Positions 56,368 to 64,000 of a stretch of 64,000 bases of DNA are shown piece after piece. A program made the translations under genes and the position numbers. The first letter of the stretch is position 1. Each line of letters begins with the position of its first letter. This stretch comes from Nitrosomonas sp. JL21 (GTDB taxonomy: Bacteria > Pseudomonadota > Gammaproteobacteria > Burkholderiales > Nitrosomonadaceae), in assembly GCF_009833095.1 (NCBI RefSeq), contig NZ_QRCB01000003.1, positions 31,283 through 95,282 on the forward strand, read 5' to 3'. The notes under the pieces were generated by a model. That model saw nothing but the letters and a program-made list of their open reading frames with translations, searched no databases and was not told where the DNA came from.

Positions 56368-58125
56368 TTAATCCAGATGTATCGCCGCATTGTCACCCGG
56401 TGCGATGTGCTCGGCATTTGCGAGTGCCTGGTCGAGATCAAATTGCGCAGTGAAATCTTGCTGCAGGTTCTGTTCGAACACTTGCGGAAAAAGCTGCAGG
56501 CCATCGATAATATGGTTAGCTGCGGTATGTCCCAAGCCGCAATGGGAGTTGTGTTGAATCAAGCTGCTCAGTTGTTTTATTTCCTCAATATCACGAATTG
56601 TGCTGCGGCCATTCGCAATGTTATCCAGCTGTTTTTTTAAAAGCTGAGTTCCGACACGGCAAGGCGTGCAGAATCCGCAACTTTCATGTGCGAAAAAATG
56701 CGCGAAGTTGCGATGAATTGCCAATAAGTTATGTCGTGCTCCAAAAATGAGCATGGATCCACCCGTAGAGATATCTTCAAAGCTGATCACACGATCAAAA
56801 TCCCGCGCATTGATGAGCTTGCCACTGGGACCGCCCATCTGAACAGCTTGGACATTTTGTGCATGACAATCTTCTAAAATATGCTGAATGCGGGTGCCGA
56901 ATGGATATTCATATATACCCGGAAACTCGCAATCGCCACTGATACTGAGAATTTTGGTGCCACTCGACTGCTTAGTTCCTACCGATTTGAACCATGAGTT
57001 GCCTTTTAGCGCGATCCAGGCTGCGGCGATAAATGTTTCGACATTATTGACGACAGTGGGTTGACCCAAATAACCATGCGTTACCGGAAAAGGCGGGCGA
57101 ATGCGCGGAATTCCCGGCTTGCCCTCAAGTGATTCGATCAATGCCGATTCCTCGCCACAAATATAAGCGCCTGCGCCAACGACGATGTCGATATCAAATT
57201 GGAAGGCCGTCTGGCCCAGAATCCGTTGTCCCAGTAAATTCAGCTTGCGGCGCCGTTCAAGAACCTCGACGAGATGAGGATACATATAGCGATACTCACC
57301 TCGCAAATAAAGAATTCCCTTGGATGCGCCAATCACCGCGGCACAGATCGTCATGCCTTCAAATAGCGCATCTGCATACCGCTGCAATAAAAACCGATCT
57401 TTGAAGGTGCCGGGTTCGCCTTCATCGGCGTTACACACCACGTAGCGTGTATTGCCTGGTGCAGTGCGGCAGGATTGCCATTTTTGTGCAGTATTGAATC
57501 CGGCGCCGCCGCGTCCGCGCAATCCGGATTGCAGGATTTTTCTCAATGTCGCTTCTGTGCCTTGCATCAACGCCATCTGCACTGCGCTGCCCGGCATGAG
57601 TTGTTCAGTCAATAGCAAGCTTCGCTGATAGAGGTTATCACTGATTGCAAACCAGTTTTGTGGCCACTCCGAAACGGGTACTTCTGAAGCAATATGATGC
57701 GCAATCTGATTGATTCTTTCCGGATTCAGGCGAGGGAGCGGAATGCCATTGATCAATAAGGATGGACCTTGATCGCACATGCCGATACACGAGGTTTCTC
57801 CGATGCTGACCGCGCCGTCTTGACGTGTTTTGCCCGGAATGACCTGCAATTGCTCGCAGAGCATCTGCATCAGATTGTGTTCCGGCGTCAAATAACCGCA
57901 ACTGGTGCAGTTACTGAACAAAATATGATAGCGGCCGCATGGTTTCGTATGGAAAAAGGAATAGAACGCAACCACGGAAGCCACTTGGCTGACCGGTAAA
58001 TGGTATTCAACCGCAATCTGTTGCATTGCCTGCGGCGAAATATGCAGAAATTGACATTGCTCTGCATATAATCGATGCAATAAATGCTCAGGTGAATCCG
58101 AAGGATAGTCGGATAGGATATTCAT
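56368..58125 (-). CDS. hoxF: NAD-coupled hydrogenase diaphorase subunit HoxF with fused HoxE-like domain
   Basis: This 585-residue subunit oxidises or reduces NAD. A NuoE/HoxE-like [2Fe-2S] domain (about 1-150: SNCTSCGYLT, TSCIGMCDQGPSLL) precedes a NuoF-like part with GRGGAGFNTAQKWQS (FMN), CNADEGEPGTFKDRFLL and GAGAYICGEESALIESLEG (NADH), and the [4Fe-4S] motif ESCGFCTPCRVGTQLL. The fusion is as in the soluble hydrogenase of Cupriavidus. The ATG at 58125 is used; no Shine-Dalgarno is visible and a candidate promoter sits seven bases upstream. Confidence 0.94.
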   Translation of the reverse strand: MNILSDYPSDSPEHLLHRLYAEQCQFLHISPQAMQQIAVEYHLPVSQVASVVAFYSFFHTKPCGRYHILFSNCTSCGYLTPEHNLMQMLCEQLQVIPGKTRQDGAVSIGETSCIGMCDQGPSLLINGIPLPRLNPERINQIAHHIASEVPVSEWPQNWFAISDNLYQRSLLLTEQLMPGSAVQMALMQGTEATLRKILQSGLRGRGGAGFNTAQKWQSCRTAPGNTRYVVCNADEGEPGTFKDRFLLQRYADALFEGMTICAAVIGASKGILYLRGEYRYMYPHLVEVLERRRKLNLLGQRILGQTAFQFDIDIVVGAGAYICGEESALIESLEGKPGIPRIRPPFPVTHGYLGQPTVVNNVETFIAAAWIALKGNSWFKSVGTKQSSGTKILSISGDCEFPGIYEYPFGTRIQHILEDCHAQNVQAVQMGGPSGKLINARDFDRVISFEDISTGGSMLIFGARHNLLAIHRNFAHFFAHESCGFCTPCRVGTQLLKKQLDNIANGRSTIRDIEEIKQLSSLIQHNSHCGLGHTAANHIIDGLQLFPQVFEQNLQQDFTAQFDLDQALANAEHIAPGDNAAIHLD

Positions 58126-58452
58126 TTGAATGAGTATAACGAGAATCAAGCTAAAGTGACAAAAATGACGTCAATAGGGTGTCGAGCTTGGGCAAAAGTT
58201 CACCTCGATACTCGTTGACCGGATTCTTAACTGATTAGCGATATATGCACTCCAGTTCGCGCTTCTTGGCGTTCACCTAACCAGAGGATGAGGACGTCAT
58301 TAGCTTCATCCTCAATCCAAGCTTGATATGAATCAAGGAATATTTATTTTATGAAATCTTCCACTGCAATTTCCCTACACCTGGCGGTGGTTTCTGCTAT
58401 TCTAACCAAGCAAAAATAATTTTTTGCTTACAAAAACGACAAGGAGAGGAAG
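58126..58452. other. Divergent spacer between hoxF and the cysteine-rich peptide gene
   Basis: This 327-base region holds the hox promoter candidate at its left edge and, on the right, AAGGAGAG before the small secreted gene. No other gene or RNA was seen. Confidence 0.5.
58133..58162 (-). promoter_or_regulatory. Candidate sigma-70 promoter for the hox operon
   Basis: On the minus strand TTGTCA, 18 bases, then TATACT. The -10 ends seven bases before the hoxF ATG, so the transcript would be almost leaderless, which agrees with the missing ribosome site. Confidence 0.45.
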
Positions 58453-58731
58453 ATGTTCAAAAAAATTATAAGCTCACTCGCGTTGGTTCTTGCGATTGTT
58501 TTCGCCTCAAGTTCTGCTTTCGCAGCTTGCAGTGCCGAAACAGAAAAAGATGGCAAGACTGCTTGTGGGGCTAATCAAGCGTGTTATCTGGTTGAAGGAG
58601 CGTGTATCGATAAAAAAAGCCTTCCAGCCGGCAAAGCCTGTAAAAAATCGGGCGTTTGTCAGAACTCATGCGTGAAAGATGATGGGAAAGAAACCAAAGA
58701 GGATGGTTCTGAAACTGGTAAATGTAGTTAG
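58453..58731 (+). CDS. Small secreted eight-cysteine protein
   Basis: This 92-residue protein has a clear signal peptide (about 1-24, FASSSAFAAC). The mature ~68 residues have eight cysteines, enough for four disulfides, with many Lys, Asp and Gly (ACGANQACYLVEGAC, ACKKSGVCQNSC). The fold looks like a small disulfide-stabilised domain. AAGGAGAG precedes the ATG. The family is not recognised. It is AT-richer than the hydrogenase genes and lies between them and the surface protein gene. Confidence 0.72.
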   Translation: MFKKIISSLALVLAIVFASSSAFAACSAETEKDGKTACGANQACYLVEGACIDKKSLPAGKACKKSGVCQNSCVKDDGKETKEDGSETGKCS

Positions 58732-58867
58732 TATTAATTAGTTGTAGTAGTTCATGTATCTCGGTCGGTAAATGGCTGAGATACATATTCTCTGGTTTTT
58801 TGATGTAACAATTCTAAATAGTGTAGTTCCACGGTATTTGCCCAGGAATAGTTCTTCTGAACTTCTG

Positions 58868-60865
58868 CTATACAAAATCAATCGCCAAATTTGCACCTAC
58901 TAGTAGCACCGCGTCATCATTCGTGTAGATGTGATAAAAACCCTTTACCTCATTGTCAATCCAACCGTCATCCAGCACTGTCACGAGATCTCCGGCATTG
59001 CCGTGAAGTTTCAAGGTGTTGGAAGTATCGGAGAGATTGAGCATGCTGTCCGCAGTCAGTGTCAGCGTATTGTCGCCGCGGCCGTAGATGCAGATGGTTT
59101 CGATGCCTTGGATTTTGTCACCCATACTCGCTAAATCCAGATGCAGATCCTTGCCGTCCAGGTGCAGGATGTCGGTGCCGGTTCCGCCGTCGATCGATGC
59201 AAAATTGAGGTCAGGCACTTTGATCTGATCAACGCCAGCGCCGCCATGAAACACGTCCGCGCCACCGCGGCCGATCAGCGTGTCATTGCCATCGCCGGCT
59301 TCAAAGATTTCTGCGACTGAGGTGCCGCGCAGGACATCGTCATCGGGTGTGCCTGGAATTGTAGGTAATTGGTTACCGCCAAAGTCACTGCGACCGAAAA
59401 TAATATAACTAGAGCCAGCCTCTCTGTCCCCATTTGGACTAGCAAAAGGTGCACCGATAATCAAATCATCAAAACCATCTCCGTTGGCGTCCCCCGCATC
59501 ACTGACCGACATGCTCGAAGAATCGGCTCCATCCAGACGGAAACCACTATTGCTGTCGAGGCTGGACAAATCAATTGTGGCAGCAAAGCCAGAAGCCTTG
59601 CCAAATATCACATAACTGGAACCAGAGTTGTCACTAGCACCCGGTGCACCCACAATCACATCGTCAAAACCGTCGCCGTTGACATCTCCTGCATTGCTCA
59701 CCGAGGTGCCTAGCTTATCAAACGCTGCCGCCCCCTCCAGACGAAAACCGTTACTGCCATCTAGGGTGGATAGATCCAAAGCGGCATCAAAACCCGATGC
59801 CTTACCAAACACTACATAGCTGACACCGCCGTAATTAAAGCTTCTGCTGTCCGAAGGAGACCCTATGATCAAATCGTCAAATCCATCGCTATTGATATCC
59901 CCTGCGCTGCTGACTACAATACCTTTGTAATCATATGGTTCAATTCTTTCTCCATCCAAACTGAAGCCATCGTTGCCATCAAGGTTGGATAGATTCAACG
60001 CGGCATCAAAACCAGATGCCTTGCCGAACACCACATAACTCTTAGCATCATCAAAAATAGGCTCATCGTTAGCAGGAAAGACGATACCGACAATTAAATC
60101 GTCATACCCATCGCCGTTAATGTCCCCTGCGCTACTCACAGATTTTGATTGAGCTCCGCCCGACGAGATGTCATAAGCACCAAAATATAAGTAAAAACCG
60201 TTGTTGCCATCAAGGCTGGATAGATTCCACGTAGGACCGAATCCCGTAGCTTTACCAAACACTACATAATCGACAATAGAAGATTCATAGGTATAGGCGG
60301 AATTGAATTCTTCGGAACTGATAATGATATCGTCAAAACCGTCGCCGTTGATGTCTCCTGCACTGCTAATTGATCGGCCCGAAAGATCGTTAGTAGACGT
60401 TCCCTCCAGAGAAAAACCGTTACTGCCATCCAGGCTGGATAAAACCAGTGCAGCACTGAACCCCGAAGCCTTGCCAAACACCACGTAGCTGCTGCCGGAA
60501 CGAGAGCCATTTGAGCTGGCATACGGAGCGCCAACGAACAAATCAGCAAAGCCGTCGCCATTGACATCTCCTGCACTGCTAACTGATTGCCCCGAATGAT
60601 CATTTGCCGTAGCCCCTCCCAGAGAGAAACCGTTACTGCCATCGAGTTGGGATAAGTCCAGTACAGCACTGAATCCTGAAGTGCGCCCAAATATAATATA
60701 ACTGGTGCCGGCGTTACCGTCATTCGGCTCAGCTCCAGGGGCACCGACAATTACATCAGCATAACCATCACCATTGACATCCCCCGCATTGCTGACCGAG
60801 CTGCCCAAGAAATCACCTACTGCTCCATTCAGACGGAAACCGTTATTGCCATCAAGACTGGACAA
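58868..60865 (-). CDS. FG-GAP (integrin-like propeller) and RTX surface protein, start probably frameshifted
   Basis: This 665-residue protein has seven FG-GAP repeats (about 1-495), each with an SSLDGSNGF-type start and a DVNGDGFADLIVGAP-type calcium site; seven blades would make a full beta-propeller. An RTX-like stretch follows (GDGNDTLIGRGGADVFHGGAG, about 515-535) and then a C-terminal domain ending in YTNDDAVLLVGANLAIDFV. Type I secretion is likely. The only in-frame start is a TTG at 60865. A well-spaced AGGAG-ATG at 60885 is two bases out of frame and would read MATSAII; one extra T at 60864-60866 would join it to the repeats. So the gene is either frameshifted or misassembled. Confidence 0.8.
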   Translation of the reverse strand: MSSLDGNNGFRLNGAVGDFLGSSVSNAGDVNGDGYADVIVGAPGAEPNDGNAGTSYIIFGRTSGFSAVLDLSQLDGSNGFSLGGATANDHSGQSVSSAGDVNGDGFADLFVGAPYASSNGSRSGSSYVVFGKASGFSAALVLSSLDGSNGFSLEGTSTNDLSGRSISSAGDINGDGFDDIIISSEEFNSAYTYESSIVDYVVFGKATGFGPTWNLSSLDGNNGFYLYFGAYDISSGGAQSKSVSSAGDINGDGYDDLIVGIVFPANDEPIFDDAKSYVVFGKASGFDAALNLSNLDGNDGFSLDGERIEPYDYKGIVVSSAGDINSDGFDDLIIGSPSDSRSFNYGGVSYVVFGKASGFDAALDLSTLDGSNGFRLEGAAAFDKLGTSVSNAGDVNGDGFDDVIVGAPGASDNSGSSYVIFGKASGFAATIDLSSLDSNSGFRLDGADSSSMSVSDAGDANGDGFDDLIIGAPFASPNGDREAGSSYIIFGRSDFGGNQLPTIPGTPDDDVLRGTSVAEIFEAGDGNDTLIGRGGADVFHGGAGVDQIKVPDLNFASIDGGTGTDILHLDGKDLHLDLASMGDKIQGIETICIYGRGDNTLTLTADSMLNLSDTSNTLKLHGNAGDLVTVLDDGWIDNEVKGFYHIYTNDDAVLLVGANLAIDFV

Positions 60866-60911
60866 ATAATTGCTGACGTCGCCATAATTAAGACTCCTAA
60901 AAAAGTTTTAT

Positions 60912-61151
60912 CTATTTGTCTATGTAATGGATAACTACCTGATCGATCGTTAAATTCGCAACCACTAGCAGCACCGTAGCGTCATTCGTATAGGTTAGAA
61001 AAACCTTTGTATTAAATAGATTGAACAAACAGCCCATGGTCAATATTTGGTCTTCTGTATTGTCCTTTCCTGCTGCGAGTGCATGATTATTTTCCCTAAG
61101 CGGAAATACGCTAATGCAGAATATGCATACTAGAAGTCGAGTATTTCTCAT
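60912..61151 (-). pseudogene. Relic sharing the C-terminal tail of the FG-GAP/RTX protein
   Basis: This 79-residue frame starts with a signal-like stretch (RLLVCIFCISVFPL) and ends YTNDATVLLVVANLTIDQV. This matches the last residues of the neighbouring FG-GAP protein (YTNDDAVLLVGANLAIDFV). The middle of that protein is missing. It is best read as the remains of a second, deleted copy, though a short expressed peptide cannot be excluded. Confidence 0.55.
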
Positions 61152-61316
61152 AAGCATTTGGTATTTTTTCCTCGTTAGGCAGTTAAAAATTCGAAGGCTT
61201 ATGCTATTGTGAAGAACGCGTAATAATATACGCATAAGCACGTACGTATAATCTTGTCGTGATGAAGTTCGCGATTCCTTGATAACCGCTATGCGAGCTA
61301 TAGTTATTTCTGGTGT

Positions 61317-61759
61317 ATGTCAGGAGAGGATCAGGTGCACCGGTTGTCATCTACTACCATCGGACGTTTAAAGCAGGAATGGGAGCTGGATTATCAAAAC
61401 TGGAGCCGCCGCAATCTGGGCAAAAAGCGGTACGTTTATGTCTGGGTTGATGGCGTCTATAGTAACGTGCGAATGTATGACTGGCTATGTTTGCTGGTGA
61501 TTATTGGTGCGGATAAATCGAGGCTAAGGAATTGCAGGCATTGTCGGACGGTTGTCGTGAGTCTGAAGTAAGCTGGATAGAAGTGTTAATGGACTTGAAG
61601 CAGCGCGGCCTTGAATGTGCACCCAAATTGGCTGTCAGTGACGGTGTCCTAGGATTGTGGAAAGCTGTTGCCAAATGCTGTCCTCAAACCGATCAACAGC
61701 GTTGCTGGGTGCATAAAACTGCCAATGTATTGGAGAAACTTCCTAGAGCGAATTATTGA
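61317..61759 (+). pseudogene. IS256-family transposase fragment, frameshifted
   Basis: The first frame reads YVYVWVDGVYSNVR then LLVIIGADKS; the second, from about 61532, reads QALSDGCRESEVSWIEVL, LAVSDGVLGLWKAV and QQRCWVHKTANVLEKLP. Together they match the middle of IS256/mutator-type transposases, including the D-x-x-x-G catalytic area and the QRCWVHKTANVL block. The frames break at about 61520-61523, where one extra G would restore them. Both ends are missing and no terminal repeats were found. Confidence 0.85.
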
Positions 61760-61830
61760 ACTAAAGTACGGACTAATATGAAGTAAATAAAAGCCCGTAC
61801 TAAGAACTGCCTTTTTTGAAGCTTTGCGAA

Positions 61831-62976
61831 TTACTGGACGCAGGAAGAATAAACGCTAGGGCAGACTGACTTTAAGCCACCAGAAGGATTGGCTTTTTGT
61901 GATTTGAAGTTCAGAAGTTCAAGCACTTTAGGATAGTAATTAGGAGTTCTAGTCCAGAATACATAGTTCACCTGAAGCTCATCCCGTGCAAAATTAAGTA
62001 ATTGAGTAACGGAAGGTTTGTGCCCAGTATTGTCGTGCCGCGTATTGAGATAATTTGCTTTCTCTATTTGAACCACCAGCGGTATTTTTCCCGTTAATTT
62101 AGGATAATAGGTATAAACGCCAGGGAAAGAATATTTTGTTCCAGGAAAATGTAAACCCGGGTCTTCAAGGAAAACATCTGGATTGCCTAAAGCAGATCCA
62201 TTTTGTTTGAACGTATTGATAAAACCTGGGAGAAGATCACGCGGGTAGTTTAAAAATTGGAACGATAATGTATTGGGAAAGCTAGCTTTGAGAGCTTTAT
62301 TGACAGCTAAAAGATTTTTATAGAAATTATCTGCCTGAGCGCTGGTTAAGGGTTTATTGGGTCTTCCCATTGCACTTTCTGAAAAACCAATACCTTCAAA
62401 GTAGGGTTCATTGTTAAACCGTTTTCCGAAAGCCTGTAAAAATGCAATCATCCGATCGCGTACTTGCGGATCCCAAAGTTTGGTTCCGTATCCTGTTCCT
62501 TGTCCTGAGTTAAATTGATAAATACCCCCTTCATATTCTGCTGTTTTTACATAGGCTGGCACAAGCGTTTGCTTTGTGTCAGGAGTAGTCGATTTTGTTT
62601 CTATCAAGACGATCAATCTTTTCTTCTTTGCGGCAACCTCAGAAAGCCGTTTGGCTATTACCGTAAAGTTGTAGTCTCCTTTTGCTTTCTCAATCTCACC
62701 CCATTGATATCGAATGACAACTCCACGGAGAGTGGGGTGAGATTGAAGTTCACTGTATACTTGATTCAAATATCTCGGATCACTTTTGCTTCCTTGTCCA
62801 ACTAATTCATAATAATGCCCTGGATGCCATTTAACCGCAGCTGCTATGGCTTGTCCAAACGGAATGATAACCATACTAAAAGCAACTAATAAAATAATCC
62901 AAATACCTTGTAGAGACTTTTGGGGGGCATTTGATTTATTAGCAGTTTTGGACTTTATGGTATGAGTAGCTTTCAT
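61831..62976 (-). CDS. Secreted TIM-barrel glycoside-hydrolase-like protein
   Basis: This 381-residue protein has a basic N-terminus and a signal/anchor segment (about 25-47: IWIILLVAFSMVIIPFGQAI). The body reads as a (beta/alpha)8 barrel: GVVIRYQWGEIEKAKGDYNF, RLIVLIETKS and YFEGIGFSESAMG, with a Glu in the strand-4 and strand-7-like positions as in GH-A glycosidases. The family cannot be named; GH5- or GH39-like is a guess. It ends in a Cys pair (CPSVYSSCVQ). It lies beyond the transposase relic in an AT-rich area, and may have come in with it. Confidence 0.75.
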   Translation of the reverse strand: MKATHTIKSKTANKSNAPQKSLQGIWIILLVAFSMVIIPFGQAIAAAVKWHPGHYYELVGQGSKSDPRYLNQVYSELQSHPTLRGVVIRYQWGEIEKAKGDYNFTVIAKRLSEVAAKKKRLIVLIETKSTTPDTKQTLVPAYVKTAEYEGGIYQFNSGQGTGYGTKLWDPQVRDRMIAFLQAFGKRFNNEPYFEGIGFSESAMGRPNKPLTSAQADNFYKNLLAVNKALKASFPNTLSFQFLNYPRDLLPGFINTFKQNGSALGNPDVFLEDPGLHFPGTKYSFPGVYTYYPKLTGKIPLVVQIEKANYLNTRHDNTGHKPSVTQLLNFARDELQVNYVFWTRTPNYYPKVLELLNFKSQKANPSGGLKSVCPSVYSSCVQ

Positions 62977-63912
62977 AAATTATTTCCTCTTTAAAAGATA
63001 AGTTTCTTACTTTCGAATTTCTGCGAATGATAATTAATAGGCAGTCTTGTTGAAACAAGATGCATATTTCTCATTGGATAAGACTTACTTATTGATTCGG
63101 CAGGATAAATTAAGAACAATATGAATTGTTTACTGATAAGCCTGAGAAAAATTCCCGGCAGCTGCTACCGAATCAGTAGTATTCGTTACTTTGAGAAATT
63201 TAAAGCGACAAAAACAGTGGTAAAAATGTACCTTTTAGTACAATTTCAAAGAAACTAGATACAGTTATGGTTATATAACAACCGGTTGCGGTAATTATAG
63301 TTATCGGTAAATTATTACCAAAGTTTTTGAATCAGATTATTTGATTCAAAACCTATTAATTCGCTTATTTTGATCAATTTTTAGGCACTAAAGCATTAGA
63401 TAGATGCTTCGTCATCATTTGAACCAGCCTGGGGTGCTGAAGATTTATTCGAAAATTCTGATTGAGAATTTTGCTGAAACATAAGCATATTAACCTCCTG
63501 TTTGCTTTTGGCACTTCAAGTTCATGTGCCATGGTAATTAGGATCACACAAGAGAATAAATCAATAGAACTAATTACCTGTTAATTAAAGTGAAAATATA
63601 AATTTCTTGTGTGATTATTTCCCTCAGCAAGGGAAATATACGTTGGGAAAATCGCCATGTCAACATTAAGTATAAGAATTTACGTTTATGTAGAGTATAA
63701 ATGTTTTCTCTCTTAGACGATTTAATTATTAATTATCAATATCTTGAATTCGTAATTTATCGTTAAAAAATTTATTCATAAATTTGTTTCTCATCCGAAA
63801 TGTTATGAATTGCAGTGAATTGCTGAGAATTACCAGATTAAATAGCCATAAATCCCGGTTGCTGAAACGGACAAATTTAGAGGAATTAAGATTTGCTGTA
63901 TTAATCTCTGTG
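62977..63912. other. AT-rich region with little coding content
   Basis: This ~935-base stretch is strongly AT-rich. The only coding sign is the 30-codon frame at 63396-63488. It should hold the promoter of the glycosidase-like gene on its left side. No RNA gene was recognised. Confidence 0.45.
63396..63488 (-). CDS. Possible 30-residue peptide gene
   Basis: The frame reads MLMFQQNSQSEFSNKSSA and ends NDDEASI. AGGAGG lies seven bases upstream of the ATG at 63488, a perfect ribosome site in an otherwise empty AT-rich region. The peptide is polar, acidic at its end and not a toxin-like hydrophobic helix. It could be a real small protein or a leader peptide. No relative is recalled. Confidence 0.4.
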   Translation of the reverse strand: MLMFQQNSQSEFSNKSSAPQAGSNDDEASI

Positions 63913-63921
63913 GGTACAATT

Positions 63922-64000
63922 CCCGCCCCTTCGGGGTGAAAGCTGGTTGAAAACCAGCAAGTTGAAGGGCGCAGTTAATACTCCGCTGCTTGCGGCGGGG
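63922..64000. repeat. Three consecutive hairpins, REP- or mobile-element-end-like
   Basis: CCCC-TTC-GGGG (63926-63936), GCTGGTT-GAA-AACCAGC (63942-63958) and CTCCGC-N8-GCGGGG (63981-64000) follow each other at the right edge. GC content jumps compared with the AT-rich DNA before it. Such clustered palindromes resemble REP sequences or the ends of IS200/IS605-type elements. The window stops here. Confidence 0.5.

Noticed and set aside
60262..60750. 162-residue frame inside the FG-GAP gene
   Set aside because: It is an alternative frame of the repeats, although it is the frame entered from the out-of-frame ATG at 60885.
1..64000. CRISPR array, tRNA or rRNA genes
   Set aside because: No regular spaced repeats and no cloverleaf or rRNA-like segments were recognised; short tRNAs could be missed by eye.

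Overview
The window looks like a chromosomal stretch from a betaproteobacterium, most probably an ammonia oxidiser of the Nitrosomonas type. The evidence is indirect: moderate GC with AT-rich spacers, a short-form IlvD, a small c8-type cytochrome, a PEP-CTERM sorted protein, a PPSR/PpsA pair, and a soluble Hox-type [NiFe] hydrogenase. No amo, hao or rRNA gene lies in the window, so the genus is inference. No tRNA, rRNA, CRISPR array or prophage was seen.

Layout. 1-14.4 kb holds mostly housekeeping genes: metG (5' end outside the window), an NTF2-like protein, the PLP homeostasis protein YggS, a PEP-CTERM protein, a secreted protein of unknown family, ubiE, a DUF971 protein, phoB-phoR, a small periplasmic protein, the ppsA-PPSR pair with a 4-bp overlap, and lgt. 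14.4-22.5 kb holds ilvD, cytochrome c-552, an OsmC-like protein, cheV behind two candidate flagellar-sigma promoters, a membrane protein with a legumain/caspase-like (C13) domain, a degenerate EAL-domain protein and a CysB-like regulator. 23.0-30.5 kb is a co-directional glycan cluster: flippase-like membrane protein, UDP-GlcNAc 2-epimerase, polysaccharide deacetylase, family 2 glycosyltransferase, FAD oxidoreductase, and a GT-C-like membrane protein. 30.5-35.5 kb, mostly on the minus strand, holds a porin, a DUF3617 protein, a TauE/SafE permease, trmB, thiG and thiS. 35.8-49 kb holds a possible HEPN-like orphan, a LysR/pirin/DoxX locus, sdhCDA without sdhB, an SH3 protein, two two-component systems and comEC.

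49.4-58.1 kb is the most coherent accessory system: a minus-strand block hoxF-hoxU-hoxY-hoxH encoding an NAD-coupled [NiFe] hydrogenase, followed after a small oppositely oriented DUF2905 gene by its maturation genes (hoxW-like protease, hypA, hypB, and only the C-terminal half of HypF) and by an Hsp33 homologue that has lost two of its four redox-switch cysteines. hypC, hypD and hypE are not in the window.

58.4-64 kb is a low-density, decaying accessory region: an eight-cysteine secreted peptide, an FG-GAP/RTX surface protein whose natural start looks frameshifted, a short relic carrying the same C-terminal tail, an IS256-type transposase fragment with a frameshift, a secreted TIM-barrel glycosidase-like protein, a possible 30-residue peptide gene with a perfect Shine-Dalgarno sequence, and a triple-hairpin repeat at the right edge that could be the end of a mobile element.
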